A DNA stretch of 64,000 bases, from NCBI GenBank assembly GCA_017304475.1, contig JAFKKV010000035.1, positions 1-64,000 on the forward strand, written 5' to 3'. Numbering within the stretch: the stretch's first letter is position 1; the number at the start of each line of letters is the position of its first letter. This DNA comes from Hyphomicrobiales bacterium (lineage in GTDB: Bacteria; Pseudomonadota; Alphaproteobacteria; Rhizobiales; Phreatobacteraceae). Below are positions 1 through 10,036 of this stretch, in pieces. Made by a program: the position numbers and the translations under genes. The notes under the pieces are model-generated. The model did no database searches, was not told the origin of the DNA, and saw only the letters and a program-made list of their open reading frames with translations.

Positions 1-206
1 AGGTCGGTGGTTCCGGCGAGACATCTCGAAGGGCAACCGACCTGTCTGCAAGTTGCAGAACAGGCCCTTCGTCCCGAAACCTGCCGGTCCGCCCCGGCAT
101 GGAACCTGCGTGACACGGGATCAAGACCGCTCGCCCCGCCATGCCCCGTGCCATAACGGGACAGTTTCCGGCACGATCGCTCCATCGCAAAGGACAGTGC
201 AACGTC
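1..206. other. Intergenic start of window, no gene seen
   Basis: No convincing coding region. Bases 1-8 (AGGTCGGT) pair with 36-43 (ACCGACCT), and a smaller CTGCA/TGCAG hairpin follows at about 46-57. These could be the end of an upstream transcript, but there is no T-tract. A weak AAAGGAC ribosome site at about 188-194 serves the first gene. Confidence 0.4.
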
Positions 207-968
207 ATGACCGCAGCAGTGACGCCATCGGATCGCGTCGTCTTCCTTGGTGCGCCCTATGATCTCGCGCCGGTCGATGCCGTGCTTGCTTCGCTCGCCG
301 CCACCGATGGGCACGAGCCCTTCCGCTATATCGTCACGCCCAATGTCGACCACCTGACCCGCCTCAGGCGGCAGCGCGAGCTTGCTTCACTTTATGACGG
401 TGCCTGGCAGTCCTGGTGCGACAGCCATATCGTTCGCCGCCTGGGCTTTCTGTTCGGCATGCGGCTGCCGCACCTGAACGGCACCGACGTCGTCGAGCAG
501 ATCTTCGACCGGGTGCTGCAGCCAGGCGACCGGATCGCCGTCATCGCCTCGCGGCCGGCGGTGCTCGCGGCCCTCGCCGAGCGTTACCCGCTGCTCGACG
601 TCGTCGGGCACTGCCCGCCCATGGGCTTCGTCGACGATCTCGCCGCCTTCGCCGACTGCGTCCGTTTCGGCGCCGAGAGCCGGGCGCGCTTCCTGTTCAT
701 CGCGGTCGGCGCGCCCCAGTCCGAACGCGTCGCCTTCGCCATCGCCCATACTGAGGGTGCGACCGGCGTCGGCCTGTGCATCGGCGCCGCCATGGAATTC
801 GTCGGCGGCCTGAAGCCGCGCGCGCCGAAATCCATGCAGAATCTCGGCTTCGAATGGCTGCATCGCCTGGTCAGCGAACCGCGCCGCCTCTGGCGCCGCT
901 ATGTCCTGGGCGTCGGGCCGCTGATCCTGCTGTTCGGCCGGGAAATCGTTCTGCGGGCCCGGCCATGA
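207..968 (+). CDS. WecG/TagA/CpsF family glycosyltransferase
   Basis: This 253-residue protein matches the WecG/TagA/CpsF family (GT26), which adds a sugar such as ManNAc or ManNAcA to an undecaprenyl-linked acceptor on the cytoplasmic face of the membrane. The N-terminal region has the family TPNVDHLTRL motif (Asn-x-Asp-His) at about residues 36-45. The central region has IAVGAPQSE and GLCIGAAMEFVGG, typical of the fold, and the C-terminus ends in the GFEWLHRL and WRRY blocks seen in family members. I chose the ATG at 207 because an AAAGGAC site precedes it; an upstream in-frame ATG at 141 adds 22 non-conserved residues. Its stop overlaps the next start by ATGA, so it heads the polysaccharide operon visible here. 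The exact sugar donor cannot be read. Confidence 0.85.
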   Translation: MTAAVTPSDRVVFLGAPYDLAPVDAVLASLAATDGHEPFRYIVTPNVDHLTRLRRQRELASLYDGAWQSWCDSHIVRRLGFLFGMRLPHLNGTDVVEQIFDRVLQPGDRIAVIASRPAVLAALAERYPLLDVVGHCPPMGFVDDLAAFADCVRFGAESRARFLFIAVGAPQSERVAFAIAHTEGATGVGLCIGAAMEFVGGLKPRAPKSMQNLGFEWLHRLVSEPRRLWRRYVLGVGPLILLFGREIVLRARP

Positions 969-2167
969 TCCATGTTTCCCCTGCCAAGGCCCGGCCGCGG
1001 CCGGTCCTCCTGCATATCTCCTCGGATTACCCCAATCCGCTGCGGACGCCGACGACCAATGCGGTCGAACGGCTGGTCGACCGTCTCACCGACTATGACC
1101 AGGTCGTCGTCTCGCTGCAGCGCATCGACAATCCCCGCCGGACCTATTGGCGCGACCTCGGAATGGTCGACGGGCGGCGCCTGATCGCCCACGGCTATTT
1201 CGCGCCGCCTTTCGGCATCGGCATGCTCGCCTGCCAGGCGAGGCTCGCCCTGCGCATCCGGCGTTTCCTGAAGAGCGAGGCCATCCGGCCCGACATCGTG
1301 CACAGCCACCGCTTCACCTTCGAGGGCATCGCCGCCTGGATGGTGGCGCGCGCCTCTCGCGCCGCGCTGTTCTTCTCGGTGCGCGGCGAAGTCGAGGGCA
1401 AGGTCTTCTCGACCAAGCCGACCTATCGGCCGCTGTTTCGACGGATGGCGCGCGATGCGACGCGGATCTTTTACGTCTCGGCCTGGTTCCGCCAGCGTTT
1501 CGAGGCTGTGACCGGCGTCGATCCGGGCCGGACACGGCTGCTGCCCAATATCGTCTTCAATACGCGCCCGGACATCCCGGTGACGCAGCCGCAAAAGCGC
1601 ATTGTCTGCGCCATGACCTTGACGGCCATCGACAAGAAGGGTTTGCCCGAACTGCTCAACGCTTTCGCACGCGTCGCGCCCGGCATGCCCGGCGTGGTCC
1701 TCGATATCGTCGGCGACGGCCCGGAGGCGGCGCGGGCCAGGGTCCGCGGCCTGATCGAGGACAATGGCCTCGCCGGACGCGCCTTCCTGCGCGGCCCGAG
1801 GGACCATCACGAGCTGCTCGCGGATTTCGGCCAGGTCCTGGCCATGGCGATGCCCTCGCACAACGAAACCTTCGGCATGGTGTTCCCCGAAGCGCTGTTT
1901 GCCGGCGCACCGATCCTCTACACGCGCGCCACCGGCATTGACGGCTATCTCGACGGCCTGGATGTTGGCGTCGCGGTCGAGCCCGGCAATGTCGAGTCCA
2001 TCGCCGAGGGATTGGTGCGGCTGGTCGAGGACAATGCGCGCTACCGGCAGAATATCCGCGACGCCGCGCCGACCCTGTTCGAGCGTTTCGATCCGGCCCT
2101 CAACCTGGCGCGCTATCGGGCCGATGTCGAACGCCTGACCGATGCGGCCGCAGCCGGCGCATCATGA
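965..2167 (+). CDS. GT4-type glycosyltransferase
   Basis: The 400-residue protein is a retaining GT-B glycosyltransferase of family 4. The C-terminal half holds the donor-site pattern HNETFGMVFPEALFAGAPI (an E-x7-E motif, about residues 299-317), preceded by the IVGDGPE turn. The N-terminal Rossmann domain starts with VLLHISSDYPNP. It very likely transfers a hexose or pentose from a nucleotide sugar to the growing lipid-linked repeat unit in the cytoplasm. The start at 965 overlaps the preceding stop (ATGA) and the stop at 2165-2167 overlaps the next start at 2164, so the three genes are translationally coupled. Donor and linkage are not predictable from sequence alone. Confidence 0.88.
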   Translation: MIHVSPAKARPRPVLLHISSDYPNPLRTPTTNAVERLVDRLTDYDQVVVSLQRIDNPRRTYWRDLGMVDGRRLIAHGYFAPPFGIGMLACQARLALRIRRFLKSEAIRPDIVHSHRFTFEGIAAWMVARASRAALFFSVRGEVEGKVFSTKPTYRPLFRRMARDATRIFYVSAWFRQRFEAVTGVDPGRTRLLPNIVFNTRPDIPVTQPQKRIVCAMTLTAIDKKGLPELLNAFARVAPGMPGVVLDIVGDGPEAARARVRGLIEDNGLAGRAFLRGPRDHHELLADFGQVLAMAMPSHNETFGMVFPEALFAGAPILYTRATGIDGYLDGLDVGVAVEPGNVESIAEGLVRLVEDNARYRQNIRDAAPTLFERFDPALNLARYRADVERLTDAAAAGAS

Positions 2168-3282
2168 TCGCCGACCTGATCATCGACATTCACGCCGATG
2201 CCCTGCCGCTGGAAGCCGAATGGCGCGACCTGGAGGGCAGGGGCGCCGTCACCGCCTTTCAGCGCTACGACTATGTCGCGCCGCTTTATGCAGCTTTCGT
2301 CAGGCATCGGCGCGCCGAGCCGCTCGTCGTCGTCGTGCGCCCCGCAACCGGCGCGCCGCCCCTGATGATCCTGCCGCTCTGCCGCTATCGCGACGACGGC
2401 CTGACGGTGATCAGCTTCGCCGATATCCGGGTCGCCGACTATTGCGCGCCGGTCGTCGATCCCGGCTGGACGATCGATCCGGAGGACCTGCGCGCGCTCT
2501 GGCGGCGGATCGAACGCGCGCTTCCGGCCTGCGACATCGTCCGTTTGCGCAAGCTGCCGGACCAGGTCGGCGCGATCGCCAATCCGCTGCTGCAGCTCCA
2601 GCCGCTGGCGCCCTATCACGTGCGTGCGCACGGCGTGCCGATCCGCCATCCCTGGGTGGAGCATGCTGCGGCCGCGATCAGCAAGAAGCAGATCGGCGAG
2701 ATCCGGCGCAACGCCCGGCACCTGGCCGCGACGGGTCCGCTCGCCTTCAGTTTCAAGGAGGCCGAGCCGGCGGCCGAAACCCTGTTCGAGACGCTCTACG
2801 ACCAGCGCACCACGCGCTTCGCCGCGCTCGGCCGCAACGACGTGATCGCCGATCCCATGTGGGCCGGCTTCTATCGCGATCTCGTCCGCGGCGACACCGC
2901 GCAGCCCTATGCCCGGGTCATGAGCCTGACCGCCGGCCCCGCGGTGATCGCCTGCGGGCTGGGCCTCGTGCATGACAAGGCCTTTCTGCTGCTCATTCCC
3001 TCCTTCGACATGGAGCGTTTCGGCAAATACGGGCCCGGCCGCCAATTGATCTACCAGGCCATGGTCGCCTTCGCCGAAGAGGGCATCGGCTATTTCGACC
3101 TGACGATCGGCGACGAGCCCTACAAGCAGCATTTCGGCGTCGACGACCGCATCCTCTACGAGATCGTCCGGCCACGGAGCCTGCGTGGCCGGCTCCACGC
3201 CCTGGTCTGGCACGCCAAGGTCGGCCTGCGCCAGCATCCCCGCATCCGGGCACGCCTGAAGCGCATTCTTCGGCACGGATGA
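2164..3282 (+). CDS. CelD/BcsL-like GNAT acetyltransferase
   Basis: The 372-residue protein resembles the acetyltransferase family annotated as cellulose biosynthesis protein CelD (BioF2-like GNAT fold). Supporting features are the internal block with KKQIGEIRRNARHL, the ETLYDQRTTRF segment and the C-terminal YFDLTIGDEPYKQHFG, a near-signature for this family (as in D-F-T-x-G-x-E-x-Y-K). Such proteins sit in exopolysaccharide clusters and are thought to acylate sugars or transfer amino-acyl groups. The gene overlaps its upstream neighbour by 4 bp and is followed by a 94-bp gap before the chain-length gene. The family call is good; substrate and product are unknown. Confidence 0.8.
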   Translation: MIADLIIDIHADALPLEAEWRDLEGRGAVTAFQRYDYVAPLYAAFVRHRRAEPLVVVVRPATGAPPLMILPLCRYRDDGLTVISFADIRVADYCAPVVDPGWTIDPEDLRALWRRIERALPACDIVRLRKLPDQVGAIANPLLQLQPLAPYHVRAHGVPIRHPWVEHAAAAISKKQIGEIRRNARHLAATGPLAFSFKEAEPAAETLFETLYDQRTTRFAALGRNDVIADPMWAGFYRDLVRGDTAQPYARVMSLTAGPAVIACGLGLVHDKAFLLLIPSFDMERFGKYGPGRQLIYQAMVAFAEEGIGYFDLTIGDEPYKQHFGVDDRILYEIVRPRSLRGRLHALVWHAKVGLRQHPRIRARLKRILRHG

Positions 3283-3376
3283 CCGGCACGGGCATTGCAA
3301 TGCTTGGTAAACGAGACAGCGGCGGGCCCATTTCTGGTCGGTCGGTGTCAATTTGGCACAGGACTGGTTGCGCATC

Positions 3377-4851
3377 ATGCTCGCGAACCACTATCGGATG
3401 AACGTTGCGCTCGCGGAGCCGGCCCAGTTTCGGCCGGCCCGCGTCGAAACGGGATTCGATGCCTTCGGCCAGGATGTCGCGGCCCTGTTCGCCATCCTGT
3501 GGCGCGGCAAGCTCTGGATCGCCGGCACCATCTGCCTGTTCCTGGCCGCCGCCTTGACCTTCCTCGTGCTCGCCACGCCGCTCTATCTGTCGAAGACGCA
3601 ATTGCTCATCGATCCCAGGGCCAAGCGCGTGCTGCAGACCGAAGTGGTGCCGACCGGCCTCGGCTCGTCCTCGCAAGGCGCCGACACTTTGCTGGTCGAC
3701 AGCCAGGTCGAGATCATCGGCTCGGATGCTGTGCTCGGACGCGTGATCGACAAGCTCGGCCTCGCCGCCGATCCGGAATTCGCCAGGGCCGGCGGCGCCG
3801 GCCTCATTCAATCGCTGCGCGAGACCTTCGCGGGCGGCACATCGGGCGAACGGCCCCAGGCCCAGCCCGCGGAGGCCGCGATGGAGCGGCTGCGCCGGCT
3901 GCTGCTCGTCAAGCGTGTCGGCAACACCTATGTCATCGAGGTCAGCGCCTTTTCCCGTGACCGCCAGAAGGCCGCGCGCATCGCCAATGCGGTCGCCGAG
4001 GCCTATCTCGCCGATCAGGCCTCCGCCACCTCCAGCTCGACCCGCGACACCACGGAAGCCTTGACCGCGCGGCTCGCCTCGCTGCGCCAGAACGTCACCG
4101 AGGCGGAAGACCGGGTCGAGGCCTACAGGCGCGCCAACAATCTGGTCAGCACCCAGGGCGTACTCATCGACGACCAGCAATTGCAGGATCTCAGCGCCAG
4201 GCTGGGCGCCGCACGTTTGCGCCGCGAAGAGGCCCAGGCCCGTTTCGACCAGGCCCAGCGGCTGGCCCAGGACGGTGCGGGCGCGGCATCGGCGGCCGAC
4301 GGCCTGGATTCGCCCGTCATCGTCAGCCTGCGCTCCAGCCTCGCCGAGCTCGATCGCAGCAAGGCCAATATCGGGGCCCAGCTCGGCCCGCGGCACCCCG
4401 AGATCCGCAGCCTCGACGCCCAGCGCGCGATCATCCAGCAGCAGCTCAACACCGAGGTGCGGCTGGCGATCCAGCGGGCACGCAGCGCACTCGACCTGGC
4501 GCGCCGGGGCGAGGCCACGCTTTCCGACAATCTCAGCCGGCTCAAGCAATTGTCGCTCGGCAACAACGAGGCGCAGGTCCGCATGCGCGAATTGCAGCGC
4601 GACGCCGACGCCTCCCGCGCCGTGCTGGAAAACGTGCTCGCCCGCGCCAAGCAGAGCAGCGAGCAGGAAGACATCGCTACCGCCAATTTCCGCGTGATCA
4701 CCCCGGCCGCCGCGGCGTTCCGGGTCACCTATCCACCCTCGAACCTGGTTCTGGCCGGCGCTCTCGTCGCGGGCCTGGCATTCGGCTGCCTGCTCGCCTG
4801 GCTCCGCGACCGGTTCCTCGTCAGCAAGCATGCCTCGGAAGGATACAGCGC

Positions 4852-4855
<4 letters not shown>
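3377..4855 (+). CDS. GumC/Wzz-type polysaccharide chain-length protein
   Basis: This 492-residue inner-membrane protein has the Wzz layout: a first membrane segment at about residues 45-68, a periplasmic region with the LYLSKTQLLIDPRAKRVL block, a long coiled-coil (about residues 210-430, rich in Ala, Arg, Gln and Glu), and a second membrane segment near the C-terminus (about 455-477) preceded by the Pro-rich ITPAAAAFRVTYPPSN motif. It lacks a C-terminal BY-kinase domain, so it is a GumC-like polysaccharide co-polymerase that controls polymer length and export together with the ligase/polymerase and an outer-membrane channel not in this window. The start is uncertain: ATG 3377 was chosen, with TTG 3353 and ATG 3398 also in frame and no clear ribosome site for any. 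The stop overlaps the next gene by ATGA. Confidence 0.85.
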
Positions 4856-5861
<1,006 letters not shown>

Positions 5862-5865
<4 letters not shown>

Positions 5866-7340
5866 ACATGCACGTTCCGGGGACGCCGCGGGCCGCGCGG
5901 CGGGCGCGGGCATCGCAGGATGTCCTGCCGCCATCGATGAACATCGCCGTGATCGGCGCCGGCTATGTCGGCCTCGTCACCGGCACCTGCCTGGCGCTGC
6001 TCGGCCACCGGGTGACGGTGGTCGACCGCGACGCCGAACGCATCGCGATGCTGCACCGCGGCGAGATGCCGATCCACGAGACCGGCCTGGCCGAGCGCAT
6101 CGCGGAAGCCGAGAAGCTCGATTTCAGCACCAGCCTGCCGTCGGCGGTGGCCGCCGCCGACGCGGTGTTCATCTGCGTCGGCACGCCGCCGAACCCGGTC
6201 GACGGCCATGCCGACCTGACCCAGGTCCACGCGGTCGCCCGGGACGTCGCCGGAGCGCTCGAGGGCCGTACCGTCGTGATCACCAAGTCGACCGTGCCGG
6301 TCGGCACCGGCGACGAGGTCGAGGAGATCATGCGCGCCGTCCGGCCGGATGGCGACTTCGCCGTGGTGTCGAACCCGGAATTCCTGCGCGAGGGCGTCGC
6401 CATCGCCGATTTCATGCATCCCGACCGGGTGGTCGTCGGCACCGACGAGATCTGGGCGCGCGACGCCATGGCCGCCATCTATGCCGTGATCACCACGGCC
6501 GGCCATCCTCTGGTCTTCACCAGCCGGCGCACCGCCGAACTGACCAAATATGCCGCCAATTGCTTCCTGGCGCTGAAGATCACCTATATCAACGAGATCG
6601 CCAATCTGTGCGAGGAGGTCGGCGCCGATGTCGAGGACGTCGCGTTGGGCATCGGCCTCGACAGCCGCATCGGCGCGCAGTTCCTGAAAGCCGGACCCGG
6701 TTTCGGCGGCTCCTGCTTTCCGAAGGACATGCTGGCCCTGATGAAGACCGCGCAGGATGCCGGCATGCCGCTGCGTTCGGTCGAGACGGCGGTCGCGGTG
6801 AACGATGCGCGCAAAGGCGAGATGGTCCGCAAGATCATTCGCGCAGCGGGCGGCTCGGTCGCCGGCAAGACCATTGGCGTGCTCGGCCTGACCTTCAAGG
6901 GCGGCACCGACGACATGCGCTCGGCGGCGTCCCTCGTCATCCTGCCGCAACTGATCAAGGCCGGAGCCCGCATTCGCGCCTATGACCCGGCCGGCATGGC
7001 CAATGCCAAGGCGCTGCTGCCCGGGGTCGAGATGGCCGCGAGCGCGCTCGACGCGGCCAATGGCGCCGATCTGGCGCTGGTCCTGACCGAATGGTCGGAA
7101 TTCCGCACGCTCGACCTGAAACGCCTGCGGCGGACCCTGCGCCAGCCGGTCCTGGTCGATCTGCGCAATCTCTACGAACCAGCGGCGGTGGCGGCGGCGG
7201 GTCTGTCCCATATCGCCATCGGCCGGCCCGGCGCGGCGTTTCCGCACCATGCGGGCATCAGCCCGCAGGACGTGCCGGGGCGGTGGCCGCAGGCCATGGC
7301 CCGGAAGGCGCGCATGCCCGCCGACCTCGCCCGCGCCTGA
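5862..7340 (+). CDS. ugd: UDP-glucose 6-dehydrogenase
   Basis: The protein is 492 residues from ATG 5862, or 467 from ATG 5937. The second start begins right at the conserved Rossmann motif MNIAVIGAGYVGLVTG, and the extra N-terminal 25 residues are Arg/Ala rich, so 5937 may be the true start, though 5862 is translationally coupled by ATGA. FGGSCFPKD holds the catalytic Cys of the thiohemiacetal mechanism, and the segments ITKSTVPVGTG and NPEFLREG are family hallmarks. The enzyme oxidises UDP-glucose to UDP-glucuronate with two NAD+. Together with the preceding decarboxylase it forms a two-step route to UDP-xylose. It is the last gene of the plus-strand run and meets a convergent transporter gene. 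Confidence 0.95.
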
Positions 7341-7391
7341 CATCGTCACGCGGGCGCCTGCCTGCTTTCGGGAGGCCGCCCGGCAAGGAAG

Positions 7392-7409
7392 CCGGCGGCT
7401 GACCGCCGG
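7392..7409. terminator. Terminator-like hairpin between convergent genes
   Basis: CCGGCGG-CTGA-CCGCCGG forms a perfect 7-bp GC stem in the 101-bp gap between ugd and the convergent MFS gene. There is no T-tract, so it may act as a barrier or a Rho-linked end rather than a classical terminator. Confidence 0.35.
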
Positions 7410-7441
7410 TGGTCCAAGGCAAAGGCTGCGCGCCGCGAACG

Positions 7442-9022
7442 TCACTGGCGTGGCTCGCTCCCGCCAACCACACCGATATGCCGCAGCGAAACCGCGGCGA
7501 GTACGGCGAGAATGGAAACGCTCACCGCACTGAACGCCGCCGCGCCGCTGAACCCCGCCGTGAACGCAGCCTGCGCCTCTTCCATCAGGCCGGGGGGCAG
7601 TTCCGAGGCAACCGAGGATGCCGCCCACAAGCTGTCGCCCACGGCCTCGCGCGCGCCCTGACCGAGGCTTTCCGGTATGCGGTCGAGCATCGTCCGGCGA
7701 TAGACGGCGGTGGCCAGGCTGCCGAGCACGGCGATGCCGAGCGATACGCCGAGATCCTGCACCGTCTCGGACATCGCCGAGGCCGAGCCTGCCTTGTCCA
7801 CCGGAGCCGATCCAACCACGAGGTCCGTCCCCAACGCGGCGATCGTGCCAAGCCCGAGATAGGCCAGCGAGAAACCCGCGACGACAATGACGACGCCCGA
7901 AGCGCCGTTATCCAGTCGGGTCAGCATGAGATAACCCGCAACCGACAGTCCCAGCGCTCCGGCCACGACGAAGCCCGGCCGGACCCGCCGCGCAAGGAGC
8001 GGCGCCGTGACGCCGGCAGCGACCATGGCCAAGGCGGGCGGTCCCATCCAGAGACCCGCGACGAGCGGAGAAAATCCGGCGACCAGCTGCAGATATTGCG
8101 TGACCAGCAGCATCGTGCCGCCGACCGCGACGAGGCCGAGGAGGAGCACGATCAAGGCTACGCTGAAGGCTCTGTTCGCAAACAGCGACATGTCGAGCAA
8201 GGGATCGGCGAGGCGTCGCTGGCGGCGCACGAACACAACGGCGAAGGCGAGCCCCAGCGCGATCGCACCGGCTGGATGCAGGCCGAAGCCGCCCTTGGCG
8301 ATCTGCTTGATGCCATAGACCACGGGCAGCATGGCGACGAGCGAAAGGCCGACGCTCGCAAGGTCCAGCCTGCCGGCCTGCGATGCCCGATGGTCCGGCA
8401 GCAGGACCGGCGCCAGCGGAAGCAGCAGGCCGACAACGGGCACAGCGACCAGAAAAGCCGCGCCCCACCAGAAATGCTCCAGCAGCGCGCCGCCCACGAC
8501 CGGTCCCATCGCCATGCCGAGCGCGAACATGGTGGCCCATATGCCGAAGCCGAGGGCCCGCTGCCGCGGATCGGCGAACAGGGTGGTGATGAGCGCCAGC
8601 GTCGATGGCATCAGGGTGGCGCCGGCCATCCCGAGCAATGCCCTGGCCGCGATCAGCATGCCGGCGCTGGTCGAGAAGGCGGCGACGACCGAGGCGACGG
8701 CGAAGGCGGCCGCGCCCATCATCAGGAGCTTGCGGCGGCCGATACGGTCGCCGAGCGTCCCCATGGTGATGAGGAAACCGGCGATCATGAAACCGTAGGC
8801 ATCCATGATCCAGAGCGCCTGCAGGCTGGTCGGCTGCAGATCGGCGGCAAGCGCCGGCAAAGCGAGGTGAAGAAGCGTGAGGTCCAGACCCAGCAACATG
8901 GTCGGCAAGGCCAGCAGCGCCAGTCCCAGCCATTCGCGTGCTCCGGCCGTCGCGGGGGGTGAATGGGCGCCTTCAGCCGCCGTGTTGAAGAGGGAAAGGT
9001 CGGGTTTGCCATGCGAAGTCAT
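7442..9022 (-). CDS. DHA2-family MFS drug exporter (14 TM)
   Basis: The 526-residue protein has about 14 hydrophobic segments and the DHA2 hallmarks: LWIMDAYGFMIAGFLITMGTLGDRIGRRK (motif A in loop 2-3, residues about 71-99) and the motif C region MGPVVGGALLE in TM5. It resembles SmvA/QacA/EmrB pumps that expel lipophilic cations, biocides or dyes using the proton gradient. It is divergent from an XRE-type regulator and shares an 86-bp intergenic region with two direct repeats that look like operator half-sites. The gene interrupts the polysaccharide locus and is not obviously part of it, although export of a small glycolipid cannot be excluded. Confidence 0.88.
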   Translation of the reverse strand: MTSHGKPDLSLFNTAAEGAHSPPATAGAREWLGLALLALPTMLLGLDLTLLHLALPALAADLQPTSLQALWIMDAYGFMIAGFLITMGTLGDRIGRRKLLMMGAAAFAVASVVAAFSTSAGMLIAARALLGMAGATLMPSTLALITTLFADPRQRALGFGIWATMFALGMAMGPVVGGALLEHFWWGAAFLVAVPVVGLLLPLAPVLLPDHRASQAGRLDLASVGLSLVAMLPVVYGIKQIAKGGFGLHPAGAIALGLAFAVVFVRRQRRLADPLLDMSLFANRAFSVALIVLLLGLVAVGGTMLLVTQYLQLVAGFSPLVAGLWMGPPALAMVAAGVTAPLLARRVRPGFVVAGALGLSVAGYLMLTRLDNGASGVVIVVAGFSLAYLGLGTIAALGTDLVVGSAPVDKAGSASAMSETVQDLGVSLGIAVLGSLATAVYRRTMLDRIPESLGQGAREAVGDSLWAASSVASELPPGLMEEAQAAFTAGFSGAAAFSAVSVSILAVLAAVSLRHIGVVGGSEPRQ

Positions 9023-9061
9023 ACTGCCTCCTTGTCGCGGGCGGACATTCGAGGCAGGCTG

Positions 9062-9094
9062 ATCCTGTTACAATATTGGAAATTATCCTGTTAC
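9062..9094. promoter_or_regulatory. Direct-repeat operator candidate, MFS/XRE divergent promoter
   Basis: ATCCTGTTAC occurs at 9062-9071 and again at 9085-9094, 23 bp apart (about two helical turns), between the divergent transporter and regulator starts. On the minus strand this reads GTAACAGGAT twice. The position suits repression of both promoters by the adjacent regulator; this is inferred. Confidence 0.5.
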
Positions 9095-9108
9095 CAGAGG
9101 CAATAGCC

Positions 9109-9900
9109 TTGTCCGATCGCACGCTCGCGCGCACCCGAACCGACCTCTCCGACTTCCTGATGCGCCACAGGAAAAGGCTCGCGCCGGCCGATGCGGGCTT
9201 GCCCTCGACCGGTCACCGCCGCACGCCCGGCCTGCGGCGAGAGGAAGTGGCCACGCTCGCGGGTGTCGGGTTGACCTGGTACACGTGGCTCGAGCAGGGG
9301 CGAGACATCCAGGTCTCGGAAAGCTTTCTGCTCAAGGTGGCGAAAGCGCTGAAGCTGGACGATGCCGAGTGCAGCCACCTTTTCCTGCTGGCGCATCGGC
9401 GCCCGCCGCCGCCCGAAGCCTATCAATGGCCCTCCGTGAGCCCGCTCATCCAGGCTTTGCTGGATGATCTCGTCGCGCGACCCGCCTATGTCACCAACCT
9501 GCGTTGGGATGTCGTCGCCTGGAATGCCGGGGCCGACGATGTGTTCGGCTTCGCAAACCGCGAGCAACCGGACCGCAATATCCTCCGCCTGATTTTCGCC
9601 GATCCGGAGTTCCGCCGGCGTTTTCCCCACTGGGGCGATGAGGCGCCGAAACTGCTCGCGCAGTTTCGCTGCGATCTGGCAACCGCGCCCGACGACCCGG
9701 CCATGCTTGCCCTCGTCGACGACATGAAGAAGCTGTCCCCGGATTTCCGCCGATGGTTCGCCCAGCCCGGCATGGAAAGCTACGCCCGGGGCATCAGCAC
9801 CATCCTTGATGCCGATCGGAAGCAGCGCGGGTTCACGCACGAAATACTGACCGTGGACGAGTACCGGCACCTGAAGATGGTCGTCTATTTTCAGCAGTAG
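9109..9900 (+). CDS. XRE-type regulator with MmyB-like ligand domain
   Basis: The 263-residue regulator begins with a helix-turn-helix containing HRRTPGLRREEVATLAGVG and WYTWLEQGRDIQVS (about residues 33-71), the signature of the XRE subfamily joined to an MmyB-like C-terminal domain (about 100-255) thought to bind a lipid or small hydrophobic ligand. TTG 9109 is chosen as start because AGAGG lies 8 bases upstream (9096-9100); a TTG at 9076 would place an operator repeat in the coding region. It is divergent from the MFS exporter, the usual arrangement for regulators of this subfamily, and probably controls it. Confidence 0.85.
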   Translation: MSDRTLARTRTDLSDFLMRHRKRLAPADAGLPSTGHRRTPGLRREEVATLAGVGLTWYTWLEQGRDIQVSESFLLKVAKALKLDDAECSHLFLLAHRRPPPPEAYQWPSVSPLIQALLDDLVARPAYVTNLRWDVVAWNAGADDVFGFANREQPDRNILRLIFADPEFRRRFPHWGDEAPKLLAQFRCDLATAPDDPAMLALVDDMKKLSPDFRRWFAQPGMESYARGISTILDADRKQRGFTHEILTVDEYRHLKMVVYFQQ

Positions 9901-10036
9901 AGCCGCCGGCCCCATCGGCGCGAAGCACGCGGCGATCATGCCCTGGCTTGCGCGCTCCGGCATCCCCGGCCGCCCCGCCGCAACCGCTGGCACCGATATT
10001 GCGAAAGCTGGTCTCCAGAGGCGGCGGAGACGAGCC

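Noticed and set aside
3352..3376. TTGGCAC followed by GGTTGC, resembling a sigma-54 promoter before the chain-length gene
   Set aside because: The spacing between TGGCAC and TTGC is 8 bases instead of 5, so the -24/-12 geometry is not met.
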